A stretch of DNA of 64,000 bases from Macrothele yani. Lineage: Eukaryota > Arthropoda > Arachnida > Araneae > Macrothelidae. The notes under the pieces were generated by a model. That model worked only from the letters and a program-made list of their open reading frames with translations. It made no database searches and was not told the origin of the DNA. Location of the stretch: the NCBI GenBank assembly GCA_039090855.1, contig CM077025.1, forward strand, positions 100,296,489 to 100,360,488. Reading direction: 5' to 3'. Below are positions 42,477 through 53,232 of this stretch, one piece after another (the stretch's first letter is position 1; each line of letters begins with the position of its first letter). A program made the position numbers and the translations under genes.

Positions 42477-42631
42477 CTGCTTGTTTCTTCCTATATGTGC
42501 ATTGTCATTGATTTTATTTTGTACTTCTGTTATCCATTTTTTAATTTTTATCTTGGGTAACCATAATTATGTGCAATTTTTTTTATGCATTCAAGTTCTT
42601 TTTTAAAATGCTCATTTGATGAATTAATTAA

Positions 42632-43322
42632 GGCTGTCTTTGAACGAGTGTAACGGAAATTCTGTCCTATATCTGTAATGCAAATTCTTTTGTACACATT
42701 TTCTCGAAAACTATTACTTTGTAGAGTTTGAAATTTTGAGCACAAATAAAAACGACCCATAGCTAATACGCGTCGAAGTTATTTTTCCGAAAAATTTGTT
42801 AGAATTTTTTTTTAAATTCAATTTATCTGACTCGAAAGCATTCAAATTTGGCGCTGGATGGCGTCAGAAGTTAGCTTGGCAGTGTTTCTGTGTGGAAGAG
42901 ACGAAATCTCTGATTTCTGTCTGATTTTTTTAATTATCTAGGCCAAATAGAAATCAAAGAATGGGCACTGAAGTGAGATTGGAATCTTGTCTTCTATATA
43001 TCATCTTAAATTCTACTGTAGGTTCATTTCTTGAAGAGAAAATGTGTACATTACCAGAAAACACTTGAATTTGAGACAGAAACTACGCCTACCTACTAAG
43101 CTGCACCTCCAAACAATGTCATTGGTTAAAACATAACAGCACATATTTTGTCTTTTCATTGTGGAGCCAACCAGAGACCGCTTCCATTATGAATATGGTA
43201 AGGTCTTCAGTCATTCGCTGACGCCAACTACTGGGACAATCCCTCAAGACGTAAAAACCACGCCCAAGGAGTGATACCATCTATTGCAGATGATGTAGCC
43301 TAACACTCATTCAAAGACAGCC
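42632..43322. mobile_element. Non-autonomous TTAA-type DNA element
   Basis: Inverted ends GGCTGTCTTTGAACGAGTGT and the inverse of GGCTGTCTTTGAATGAGTGT, flanked by TTAA (42628-42631, 43323-43326). The uninterrupted target is visible in PLE-B near 48855. TTAA duplication is typical of piggyBac and Kolobok; neither transposase is present. A truncated relative lies at 5236-5795. Confidence 0.85.
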
Positions 43323-43403
43323 TTAAGGTTTTTGTACTATTACATTTCTGAGAGTACAGATGCGATGAACAATATAGAATCAATACTGGTATGAAAGATG
43401 ATT

Positions 43404-43738
43404 TTAATTCACCTTGTATTGTAATGTATCCTTTTGTTTAATTATTTTATCATCCAGAAAAGCCAATGTGCCTTGTTCTTCATATTCAATAGTCAGTTCT
43501 ATGGTTGGGTAGATAGCATTATATTGCTTTGCCATTTCTTCAAGTTCATTATTGTTCAATTTAGACAGGATGAAGATGTCATCTACATATCTACAGTAGA
43601 CCATTGGAGGTTCTTCCATTCCATTGGTAATTTTGGTTTCAATGTCACTCATTATCACCTCTGCAAATAAGGCTAACAATGGAGAACCCATGGAACCTCC
43701 ATAGTTTTGCTTGTATATTGTATTACCAAAAGCAAATA
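43404..43738 (-). pseudogene. PLE-A reverse transcriptase, catalytic part
   Basis: FAFGNTIYKQNYGGSMGSPL, LALFAEVIMSDIETKITNGM and MVYCRYVDDIFILSKLNNNE are PLE RT motifs 4-5 with the catalytic YVDD intact, followed by LAFLDDKIIKQKDTL. The N-terminal part of the fold lies beyond the inserted Tc1 element (43741-44963). The same segment occurs on plus at 48319-48680. Confidence 0.88.
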
Positions 43739-43740
43739 TA

Positions 43741-44963
43741 CACAGTCGAGTCACGTTATTGTGACCACCTCCTACTTCTGACGTCAACGGCGTGTAGCTA
43801 ATGAAGGAAGGCACATATCATTGTCATGAGCTGGCTTGGAGGGTATAGTATAAGGTGTGCTGTAGGCAATCTGAAAACATATCATTCATTGCTGTCATGA
43901 ATAAAAGGAGATATTTATCAGATTTACAGAAAGGGATGATTATTAGCTTTCGAGCCAAGGGTGGCAGTATTTCTGAAACAGCGCAGTTTGTGAACTGTTC
44001 GCGTGCTGCTGTGGTTAAAGTGTATTGTGATTGGGAAAATGGCGCCATCATGAATAAGCAATGAGGAAACTGTGGAACACCACATGCCATTGATGTGAGA
44101 GGTGAACGTTGGCTTCAAAGATGCGTGAGGCCCAATTGACACGCTACAGTGGAGCAACTCACGGGCTGAATGAACCAGGGGGCTACCGGAAGTGTGTCTA
44201 AAATGACAGTTCAGCGAACCCGCTGCATATGGGGGCTCCGGTGCAGACGGATAGTCACTGCACCTATGTTAACAAAAGTGCGTTGACAGAAAAGGCTTAG
44301 ATTTGCACGGCAGTATTGGAAATGGACCTCTGCTGATTGGCAAAGAATTCCCTTCTCCAATGAGTCATGTTTTTTGCTTCATTAAACAGGTGGGCGTTGG
44401 TCTGAAAGGCGAGAAATATCAGAGAACAAACACTCTTCAACTACTGCTGGCAGAACACAAGCTGGTGGAGGCAGCGTTATGGTCTTGGGAATGTTTTCGT
44501 GGCATTCTCTGTGTCCACTCATACCTGTGGAAGGCACTATGGACCAAATTTGTTATGAATCCATCCTTGCAGATGATGTACACCCATACATGCTGATTGT
44601 CTTCCCTTGGGTGGATGAGATCTTCTAACATGACTGTCACACATCTAGAAATGTCCGAGAGTGGTTGGAAGAGCACAATGAAGATTTCAAAGTACTTCCC
44701 TGGCCCCCTAATTCCCCAGACTTAAACCCAGTTGAGCATCTGTGGGACCACCTCAATTGTGCTGTTCGCTCTATGGATCCTCCACCATGCACCCTCCAGC
44801 AGCTGTCAGATGCACTGTAGTCAGCATGGCTCGACATACCTGTGAACAAACACCTTCCAGCACCTTATTACGTCACTCCCAGCCTGTCTAGCTGCTGTCT
44901 GTGCTTCACACGGCAGTTACTCTGGACATTAGCTGGTGGTCATAATAATGTGACTCGACTATG
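43741..44963 (+). mobile_element. Tc1-like element inserted in PLE-A
   Basis: 1,223 bp. The ends CACAGTCGAGTCACGTTATT and the inverse of AATAATGTGACTCGACTATG form inverted repeats of about 28 bp; TA duplications at 43739-43740 and 44964-44965. The empty site is visible in PLE-B (AATATATTTGC near 48316). Confidence 0.92.
43891..44940 (+). pseudogene. Tc1-like transposase (inactive)
   Basis: Starts near ATG 43897 as MNKRRYLSDLQKGMIISFRA, an HTH (SISETAQFVNCSRAAVVKVY), then, after frameshift and stops, RCVRPN-ATVEQL, SVSKMTVQRT, WKWTSADWQRIPFSNESCFL (usually WSDES; first catalytic D replaced by N), AGGGSVMVLGMFSW and the third catalytic region LPWPPNSPDLNPVEHLWDHL with D and E present. It would excise and insert the element. 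Multiple stops inactivate it. Confidence 0.85.
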
Positions 44964-44989
44964 TATTATTTTCATATATGTACCATAAA

Positions 44990-46194
44990 ACATTTTTTAA
45001 TTCATTAATTTGTGTTTCATTAAAAATTTTTAATTGTAGTAACTTTGCGATAATGTCAATAGCTTCTGGTACTGGAGTATTTGGATAAAGAGCTTTTACA
45101 TCCGTGCTGTCCATTCTGAAATCCTGTAAATCTTGTTTTATTTTCTTAATTTTATCAATAAATCATATGTATTTTTAACAGTATATTGTGTCTTCATGAA
45201 CATTGGTGCTAAGAGGTTACATATATTTTTTCTAACATAATTAAAGGAGAATTCTTTTTTGACACTATTAGCGTCATAGGTGTTCTTGGATTATGTGTTT
45301 TTATTTTAGCAAAGATTCTTGGCATCCTCGTACCAATAGGTGGGCATGAATTTTTTTTTATTTCTGTTGGTAATGTGCTGTGGTTTCTTATATTAGCAAG
45401 GTATTTAATTTGGTTATCAGTCGGATCCTTTTGTGTTATTGTCCAGGTCAACTCTTCTATGGCTCTGGACATTTTATGATCATATTCTTTAGTATTCAAT
45501 ATTACAACTTGACAGGATTTATCAGCTTCACAAAATTTAATATCTAAGTCATCTCTTAGCTGTAAAAGTTGCTTTTTTTCATACTGTAATTTCGTCAGGT
45601 GATAATTTTTGCTGTGTTTTTCATTAAATTCTCTCAATATAATTCTGTGTAACTTAAAACTGAAATCTTCTTTATCTGACATAGGGATATTTCTGACCAT
45701 ATCTTCAAGGTTGTGTATTAATTTTTCAGTTCTTGGTATTTTTTGTGGAAAGGATACTTTTTTTCCTTGCTGCAAAAGTGTTTTTGTGAATAACTGAATT
45801 CCACAGAAGAGTTCTTTTGAGTAACTGCATAATTATTATTTTTTTGCTCAAGAACGCTATGTTCATCCAATAAGCCATGCAATTTTTTTGTAACATTTTG
45901 CGTAGTAATTTTCCCTTCATTTTCTACTATTTCATTGATTTCTAAGAAAGTTGTGTTCAAAATTCTATTCTTCAATGACCCTTCAATTTTTTTATATGTA
46001 GCATTTCAAATAGATTTCCACAATGTTAAACATTTGACATGCAAGTTAAATATTAATTTCCTTTTATTTGCAATCTCAGCACTTAGTCTTTTATTTTGAC
46101 AAATTTGTATTATTCTGCTATCCTTTTTATTTAAAGGGTGATTTTTTGTTCTTAAGTATTTAGGAGTAAGATCGAAATCTCTACATGCAACCAA
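44990..46194 (-). pseudogene. PLE-A reverse transcriptase, N-terminal part
   Basis: On minus: LVACRDFDLTPKYLRTKNHP near 46195-46130, a linker with KITTQNVTKKLHGLLDEHSV, then SFPQKIPRTEKLIHNLEDMV, DIKFCEADKSCQVVILNTKE (the PLE ADK.....VIL motif), DPTDNQIKYLANIRNHSTLP, IGTRMPRIFAKIKTHNPRTP (motif around LPKIHK...PLRPI) and decayed SxDV region to 44990. Several frame breaks. It supplies the fingers of the reverse transcriptase. Confidence 0.82.
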
Positions 46195-46289
46195 GAATTC
46201 CTCTTGAATTTCTAATTTTACTAATTTAATTTAATTTTTTTTTTAACTTCTTAGAGGCAAGTATTTCATGTTTATGGAATAGACCACTT

Positions 46290-47465
46290 TAATTCATTTT
46301 GCATGCGAAAAATAGATACCGGCTTCCGCCTCTGACCGAATACACTGTGGAAAGTTTGCACATAACTTCTAATATATACCATTACAGCCCTGTGGGCATC
46401 AATCCGTCCATACTGTCGTTATATTCACGTGTAAAACTGTATATTAACAATTATGAAGGTAACTTACACTTATTGGATCTTCCTGTAATGAACATTTCGT
46501 ACACGTACATTTCCAAATCCTGTGTAACTCTGCCGTGCCAGGGGTCCTGTTTTTCCTGTATGTCATTTCTATACATTTCCGGGCTAGTTGATGTTATCAG
46601 CATTATACTTCCTGTTCCATCATTTGCATTCTTGTCCGTACTGTCATGCTCTTGAAGAAACTTCCATTGGAAAAATCTTTCTTAAAATTAACTTCAATTA
46701 AAAATGCTAAAGACAAATACCCTTTTAATCTTGCCTGAGATACAAGGAAAGTTTTGCATTCATGGCTACGTCTTTCATATATTGTGACAATCATCCTTAC
46801 AAAAATTTGACCACACAATTTCTGAACCCTAAATCAATTCTAAAAAAATATAAATTAAAATATAATTTTTATAGTTCAATTAAGAATTTAATTGTTCATA
46901 AGAGTTTTTTACATTGGTAATGAGAGTTAGAATTTTTTTAGGGTTCTGAAATTGTGTGGTCAAATTTTTGTAAGGATGATTGTCACAGTGTGTGAAAGAG
47001 GTAGCATGAATATGAAAGATTTCTTGTACCTTTGTCAAGATTAAAACGGTATTTGTCTTATAGCGTTTTTAATTGAAGTTAATTTCATGAAATATTTTTC
47101 AAATGGAAGCTTCCTCAAGAGCAAGACAGTAAGAGCAACAATGCAAATAGCGGAACAAAAAGTATAATGCCAATAACATCAATTAGCACGGAAATGTATA
47201 GAAATGACATATAGGAAGAACAGGAACCCCGCCCGGCCCTGCAGAGGTTACACAAGATTCAGAAATGTGTGTACAAAATGTTCATTACAGAAAGTAGATC
47301 CAATAAGGGTAAGTTACCTTCATAATTGTTAATATGCAGTTTTACAAGTGAATATAACGATAGTATGGACAGATTTTAGTCCACAGGGCTGTAATGATAT
47401 ATATTAGAAGTTACGTACAAACTTCCTAGTGTATTCGGTCGGAGGCAGAAGCCCGTATCTATTTT
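46290..47465. repeat. Head-to-head palindrome of PLE terminal repeats
   Basis: The arm 46290-46860 is inverted at about 46890-47465, centre near 46885. For example AAATTTGACCACACAATTTC at 46803 pairs GAAATTGTGTGGTCAAATTT at 46948, and TGGGCATCAATCCGTCCATA pairs TATGGACAGATTTTAGTCCA. The arms are the 5' terminal repeats of PLE-A (minus) and PLE-B (plus). Confidence 0.88.
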
Positions 47466-48100
47466 TTGCCTGCAAAATGTATTACAAGTCTATTTCATAA
47501 ACATAAAATGCTTGTCTTTAAGGAGCTCAAAAAAAAAAAAAGTAATAATAATAATATTGAATTAGTAAAATTTGAAATTCAAGAGGAATTCTTGGTTGCA
47601 TGTAGAGATTTCAATCTTACTCCTAAATACTTAAGAATAAAAAATCATCCTTTAAATAAAAAGGATAGCCAAATTATACCAATTTGTCAAAATAAAAGAC
47701 AAAGTGCTGAGATTGTAGCTAAGAGATGACTTAGATGACAAATTTTGTGAAGCTGATAATCGAGTCAAATTGTGATATTGAATACTGAAGAATATGATCA
47801 TAAAATGTCCAGAGCCATAGAAGAGTTGAACTGGACAATAATACAAACGGATCTGACCGATAACCAAATTAAATATCTTGCTAATATGAGGAACACACCA
47901 CATTACCAACAGAAATAAAATAAAAAATCATACCTACCTATTGGTGCGGGGATGCCAAGAATCTTTGCTAAACTAAAAACACAAGTCAGGAACACTTGTG
48001 AAGCTAATAGTGTCAAGTAAGAATTCTCCTTTAATTATGTTAGAAAAATATATATATAACCTCTTAGAACCAATATTCATGAAAACATAATATACTGTGA
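47466..48100 (+). pseudogene. PLE-B reverse transcriptase, N-terminal scraps
   Basis: LVACRDFNLTPKYLRIKNHP (47596-47655) matches PLE-A, then a deletion joins it to DDKFCEADN (47740), EYDHKMSRAIEELNW and MRNTPHYQQ, GAGMPRIFAKLKTQ. Multiple frame changes; clearly dead. The deletion removes the linker between the N-terminal tag and the finger domain. Confidence 0.75.
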
Positions 48101-48731
48101 AAATTACATGTGAATTTATTGATAAAATTAAGAACATAAAACAAGATTTACAGGATTTCAGAATGGCCAGCATGGATGTGAAAGCTGTTTTTCCAAATAC
48201 TCCTGTACTACAAGCTATTGACATTGTTGTTGCAAAATTACTACAATTAAGAAATTTTAATGAAACACAAACTAATGAATTAAAAAATGTTTTATTGTAC
48301 ATATTTGAAAATAATATATTTGCTTTTGGTAATACAATATACAAACAAAACTATGGAGGTCCCATGGGTTCTCCATTGTTAGCCTTATTGGCAGAGGTGA
48401 TAATGAGTGACATTGAAACCAAAATTACCAATGGAATGGAAGAACCTCCAATGGTCTACTGTAGATATGTAGATGACATCTTCATCCTGTCTAAATTGAA
48501 CAATGACATCTTCATCCTGTCTAAATTGAACAATAATGAACTTGGAGAAATGGCAAAGGAATATAATGCTATCTACCCAACCATAGAACTGGCTATTGAA
48601 TATGAAGAACAAGGCACTTTGGCTTTTCTGGATGATAAAATAATTAAACAGAAGGATACATTACAATGTAAGGTGCATAGAAAAATCATTGTTTATTCCA
48701 GTATTGATCCCATATTGTTCATCACACCTGT
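48097..48731 (+). pseudogene. PLE-B reverse transcriptase, catalytic part
   Basis: Open frame with RMASMDVKAVFPNTPVLQAI (the SxDVxxLFxNxP motif with its catalytic Asp), NTIYKQNYGGPMGSPLLALL and CRYVDDIFILSKLNND. Directly after YVDD a perfect 30-bp tandem duplication (48475-48504 and 48505-48534) repeats DIFILSKLNN. LAFLDDKIIKQKDTLQ follows. An 88-bp LINE tail interrupts at 48732. Reverse transcriptase with an altered palm loop; inactive in context. Confidence 0.86.
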
Positions 48732-48819
48732 GGGTGTTTTGTTTTGATGTCTTTTGTTTGGCGCTCTTTGGCCAACCATGGCCCTTGCGCCATTAAAATC
48801 AATTAACCAACCAACCAAC
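48732..48819 (+). mobile_element. 88-bp LINE tail insertion with 12-bp TSD
   Basis: CATCACACCTGT (48720-48731) and CATCACATCTGT (48820-48831) flank GGCGCTCTTTGGCCAACCAT...CTTGCGCC and an (AACC)n tail. It is the same 3' module as the LINE ending at 16548: an extreme 5' truncation. PLE-A lacks it, giving the empty site. Confidence 0.85.
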
Positions 48820-50329
48820 CATCACATCTGTACTCTCAAAAATGTAATAGTACAAAAACCTTAATTAATTCATCAAATAAGCATTTTAAAAAAGAACTTG
48901 AATACATAAAAAAAAAAAATGCACATAATTATGGTTACCCAAGACAAAAATTAAAAAGATGGATATCAGAAGTACAAAATAAAATCAGTGACAATGCACA
49001 TATAGGAAGAAACAAGCAGATGAAATATATAGGGGCATTTCCATACATAAAAGGAATCTCAGCAGACTTCAATAAATTATGTGGCAAATATAATATACAA
49101 GTTGGAAGTTAAGTGCATACAATTAAAGATATTATTATAAATAATAAACATAGCAATCAGTTAGAAAAAGCAAGTGTGTATAAAATTCCGATGACTAAGA
49201 ATCCCTCCATATCTTATATTGGAAGTGCTAAAAATAAATGAAAGCATTGGCTAAAACAACATATAAAAATTGGGAAGGGGGAAAAAAGAGCCGAGACAGC
49301 ATTGATACAATATTGTGTAGAAAACCAGCAATATCCTAAATTTGATGAAATAAAGATTATCAAAAGTTGCAGAACAGAAAGACATCTCTGCACAGCTGAA
49401 TCCATATTAATAAAATAAAAATAGATATAAGGTATGTAATTTCAACAATCCCAATAGCCTTGCAAATCATCGAAAAGAATTGATAAAAATAGAACAGAAA
49501 AACCAAAAGGTAGAAAGAGGAAACAGGACCAGACTGAACAGCACAGGGTGCCACTGCAGGGAAATTTCAGAGACATTGAGGCGTGCTGACAGGGTCACTC
49601 ACTTGCTCTGAGGTTGCAGAAGAAGATGGAGTGATGGATGCTTCCTGACTACGGCCAGGGCGCTGGGTGAAAGCTGTAGAAGAAGCCAGGTTGTGATAGG
49701 CATGCGGGGGCGGGGAAATGTATATGTCTTCCGAAAGAGTTTGAGTGGTGGGAATTAGCATGAGGAGAATGAGCAGCAGTGTGTTAGTACAGGTTTGAGA
49801 TGGGAAACTAGGAGTAAGTTGTTTTATATGTAGTGTAAATAAAAATTTCATAGTTGAATTAAGAGTTTAATTGTTCATAAGTGTTTTTTACGTTGATAAT
49901 GAGAATTAGAATTGGTTTAGGGTTCAGAAATTGTGTGGTCAAATTTTTGTAAGGATGATTGTCACAATGTGCGAAAGAGGTAGCCATGAATGCGAAAGAT
50001 TTCTTGTACCTTAGGCAAGATTAAAAGGGTATTTGTCTTTAGCGTTTTTAATTGAAGTTAATTTTAAGAAAAAATATTTCAAATGGAAGCTTCCTCAAGA
50101 GCAAAACAGTACGGACAACAATGCAAATAGTGGAAGTATAATGTCAATAACATCGACTAGCCTGGAAATTGCATGGAAATGACATATAGGAAGAACATGA
50201 CCCCTGGCCCTGCAGAGGTTAGACAAGATTCGGAAATGTACGTGTATGAAATGTTCATTACAGAAGTAGAACCAATGAGGATAAGTTACTGTCATAATTG
50301 TTAATTTAATGTAACTGCTAGTATTTACA

Positions 50330-50456
50330 TGAATGGCTTTATCAGAACATAAAAAGAAGCCACTCACTGCATAAAATAAAAACCATTTTGTAAATCTTTT
50401 TTTCCCGGGGGAAAACATGTGATAGGCAAACACATGTCATCAGAAGCTGTTGACAA
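50330..50456. other. PLE-like end without hammerhead core
   Basis: On minus CTGATGACATGTG...CACATG forms a good stem near 50415-50440, but GAAA does not follow in the right place. It may be another terminal-repeat type. Confidence 0.3.
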
Positions 50457-50490
50457 TCAATAATTTTATTTTCTAAAATAAAATTATTGA
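50457..50490. repeat. Perfect 16-bp hairpin
   Basis: TCAATAATTTTATTTT (50457-50472), a 2-base loop, then its exact complement (50475-50490). AT-rich; outer GTTG/CAAC pairs extend it with a bulge. Confidence 0.9.
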
Positions 50491-50540
50491 CAACAACTTG
50501 GTAGGACTACCGCACACTTGTGATTCAAGTCAGTTAAGAC

Positions 50541-51110
50541 TTGGGAGGGGTACATTGATGAGAAGCATCGACGTTGGACATTGGTGGTTAGTCATTCCCA
50601 AAACATTGATAGTATCGGGGAAAGTTTTCAATGTATTAGTGAAAATCTCGATATTTTTGGTAATAAACCGAAGAATTCATACTCTTTCATCTGCAGCAGT
50701 AAATAGGCATATTGTGTGTAAAATCTCTGCTCAGTATAACGGTGATTACTCATCAGTTTAAATCGGGTAAGCAATAATATTTGTTAAAGCACTCAGTATA
50801 TCAGTGGAAACCTCCATGTTTTTCGATGTGTCGGTTCCTGTTGCATCGAGGAAAAGAACTTGATTTTGCCGACAAAACATCAACCAGAACAGCCAATTCA
50901 CGACCTAAAAAGATGACATTCCCTTCCTCTTTACAAGAATGCAACAAAAAAAAAAATTCATTTACTCTACGTAGAAAATATTCTTTACCAGTTTCAAACC
51001 TCGATGTTTTTTTGCTGTATTGGCTTCTGCAACATCTTGATTTAAACATCGATTATCAGTGGCCAAACTTCGGTGTTCAAAAACATGCAGGTTTTTTTTG
51101 CCCATCCCTA
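50541..51110. mobile_element. Small non-autonomous hAT-like element
   Basis: The right end reads GCCCATCCCTA and the left TTGGGAGGGGTA, an imperfect inverted repeat of the TAGGGATGGGC type common in hAT elements. Flanks GTTAAGAC (50533-50540) and GTTAGGTC (51111-51118) match at 6 of 8. The interior has ATCGATGTTT-like repeats. ORFs inside show no transposase. Confidence 0.5.
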
Positions 51111-51439
51111 GTTAGGTCTGGTTTCGTGTCTTTTTACTTCTGAATTATTATACTTTGTAAATTGGCCAAACTGGCAACCACTAAAATAAATTTAATCGCC
51201 AAAGTTGCCAGTTCATCGCTATCTGGCGGGTGGCGAGTGCTAATCTGCACCTATAATCATTTCACTGTGCTTACAGCATTACTGATTGGGATGCTGATTC
51301 AGTGGGCTTATTAACCTATTTCTAGCATCCCTACTACATGGTCATGCTCAACTGGATCCATTTGTTGATATTTCTGTCACCTGCAATGTCTTGGCCATAC
51401 TTACGCAGCATTAATACATCTCTACCATCAGCTTAGTTA

Positions 51440-51715
51440 AGTCGCTAAGTCTAGTTAAGTTGGTTAAGTTGCTATGCACTGTGTGGGAGGTTGACGTTTC
51501 TGACAAGTGTTCGAATCCCGGTCCTGCCAGCCATCTGGTCTGGGTTTTCTGGAGTTTTCTGCAGACTCCCTGTGTTTTAGGATGCGAATGTGTGGATGGT
51601 TCCCTCTCAAGTTGTCCCTGGACACACTTTGTCCTTGACCCCCTTCCTAGGCTGCCTGCATTTACCAGATGAGTGTTGATATGCTGGTAGAAAAACAATA
51701 AAAGACTATTGAAAT
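51440..51715 (+). mobile_element. Second tRNA-derived SINE family
   Basis: A-box-like TAGTTAAGTTG at 51452-51462 and B-box GTTCGAATC at 51509-51517, about 47 bp apart, followed by an unrelated body (CCATCTGGTCTGGGTTTTCT...) and an A-rich end near 51695. The body differs from the SINE at 353. Confidence 0.65.
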
Positions 51716-51905
51716 CTAATGTCTCGTGATACCAGACACCTACAGGAATCTTCTCATGGTTGTTGATGATGAATTAATTTTGCTTCTGAAAGCCATGAAT
51801 GAGTGTTGATGCTCTGCTAGTAAAAAAATAAAAGACGATTGTAATCTGATGCCTCATGGCACCAGACACCTATGGGAATCATACCATGGTTGTTGATGAT
51901 AAAGA
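51669..51905 (+). repeat. Tandem duplication, ~130-bp period
   Basis: ATGAGTGTTGAT...CTGGTAG-AAAAACAATAAAAGAC...CCAGACACCTA...CATGGTTGTTGATGAT at 51669-51771 is repeated at 51799-51902 with few changes. It includes the SINE 3' tail, so the duplication postdates or extended the SINE end. Confidence 0.85.
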
Positions 51906-52173
51906 TGCATACATCTCTGAAATTAGCTGGTCTGATAGCAGCAGAGTTGGTGTACTTTTTTAAGTAGAGGTGTCATTGGTGGCAATGCCATCTATATTTC
52001 CAGTGCCAGTTGCATCACAGGGATGTTTTTGTTATGTATGTAACAACAAATTTATCATTCATGCCACTGCCATGATGTTGAAAAACTTTTGCACATGATA
52101 GTTGTTGCAGTTTTTGTGTCAATGTGTACATTATTATTGCTCTTATTGTTATTAATTATTATTTATTTTGCAG

Positions 52174-52323
52174 GCACCAGACCAAAAGATTTATGATAAA
52201 ATTCATAAGCCTCACAGGCGAGCTAGTGTCGTAAACACTCTCTTTATGGAAAACATCACTGATGTGATCTCTACTGGCGACGTTTGTCCTGAAATAATGG
52301 GATGTGGTGTTGAAATAACTGGT
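52174..52323 (+). CDS. RBFA: Host exon: ribosome-binding factor A (mitochondrial) homologue
   Basis: An internal exon of 50 codons, phase 0, after a strong acceptor (pyrimidine-rich, TTTTGCAG ending 52173) and before a donor GTATGT (52324). The product includes KIHKPHRRASVVNTLFMENI, TDVISTGDVCPEI and GVEITG. The R...N.L....TD.I.T..V..E......VE pattern over 33 residues corresponds to the start of the RbfA KH-like domain of animal mitochondrial RBFA, which matures the 3' end of the small-subunit rRNA. Seen: exon features and composition; inferred: family. Flanking exons were not found, so introns are long. An alternative donor two bases earlier (52322) is possible. Confidence 0.5.
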
Positions 52324-52379
52324 GTATGTTTATTATTTTTCTTATTAAACATTTCAATTCTTAATTATTTGTAACAATT

Positions 52380-52850
52380 TTGTTGTGTGTGTGTGTGAGA
52401 ATTACATTACTCTGGGAATTCTTGTATACTGTTTTAATTCTTTTAAAGACGTGTATCGTCTATCTATATTCTGTTGCTCATGTTTAAGTTAATTACAGAT
52501 CATGGTGGTGCATAAAATGTGGGAACTACTATATACAATTCAATTTTAATGTTCAACAGAGTGCTGCTTCACTGCCATCCACCAAACACCCCGAGTTCCA
52601 TTGTAAGAATTGCATGCGTCTAGCAGTAATCCAACGAAAGTTCGTTTTTAGGCTTATCACTTCCAGTCTTGTGTTGAAGCCAGCTGTAACCTGTGGACAC
52701 TGAAGCAAATTTCCTTTCCATGAGCTGGTATGTTCTTCTATTGTAACAAATTTAATTCTTGAGGATTAGAATGACCTGTATCATCAAGTCAGCAGCGGTA
52801 CCTGTTTATAATTTCGGTTCAGTGGGGATATGGGGTTAAAGTTGTCAACT
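52380..52850. other. Intron sequence; partial foldback copy
   Basis: A (GT)n stretch near 52382. The segment 52606-52690 (CTAGCAGTAATCCAACGAAA...TTCCAGTCTTGTGTTGAAGC) is a partial copy of the arm centred at 53045. No exon recognised. Confidence 0.5.
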
Positions 52851-52854
52851 GACA

Positions 52855-53232
52855 TAACATAAGTATCCTTGATGTGAAATATAAACTGAATGTGGAAGTA
52901 TAATACACAAGCTGAATACAAAGTCTCTTTGTAGACCATATACATCCACCACACGCTGCAATCCACCATATATCCATATCTCGTGGTGTATCTTGTCTAA
53001 CAGTAATCCAATGTAAGTTCGTTTATAGGCCTATCATTTCCAGTCTGGCTTCGACATAAGACTGGAAATAATAGGCCTATAAACGAACTTACTTTGGTTT
53101 ATTGTTAGACCAGATACACCACGAGATATGGATATATGGTGGATTGCAGCGCATACAAAGAGACTTTATATTCAGCTTGTGTATTATACCTCCTCATTCA
53201 GTTTATATTTCACATCAAGGATACTGTTATGG
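52855..53232. mobile_element. Foldback element, ~375 bp
   Basis: ATCCTTGATGTGAAATATAA at 52864 pairs TTATATTTCACATCAAGGAT ending 53221; ATATATCCATATCTCGTGGT pairs ACCACGAGATATGGATATAT; centre near 53043. No ORF. A partial arm lies at 52606-52690. Confidence 0.85.

Larger units (their letters stand above)
41661..46860 (-). mobile_element. Penelope-like element PLE-A (minus), interrupted twice
   Basis: It carries GIY-YIG (42144-42476), RT C-terminus (43404-43738) and RT N-terminus (44990-46194), then the terminal repeat 46290-46860. A TTAA-type element (42632-43322) and a Tc1-like element (43741-44963) are inserted; the empty site for each is visible in the sister copy PLE-B. Its distal repeat is cut by the RTE LINE (fragment at 38462). 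It lies head-to-head with PLE-B. Confidence 0.88.
46890..50327 (+). mobile_element. Penelope-like element PLE-B (plus) with direct terminal repeats
   Basis: The left repeat 46890-47465 recurs in direct orientation at 49850-50327 (both with GAAATTGTGTGGTCAAATTT, TTCAAATGGAAGCTTCCTCA and GTTCATTACAGAA). Between them are RT N-terminal scraps, an RT catalytic block and a decayed GIY-YIG. About 500 bp of the linker region is deleted near 47726 compared with PLE-A. PLEs can have repeats in either orientation; with PLE-A this locus shows both. Confidence 0.82.

Noticed and set aside
50330..50456. Hammerhead with CTGATGA and a CATGTG stem
   Set aside because: GAAA does not follow the stem at the required position.
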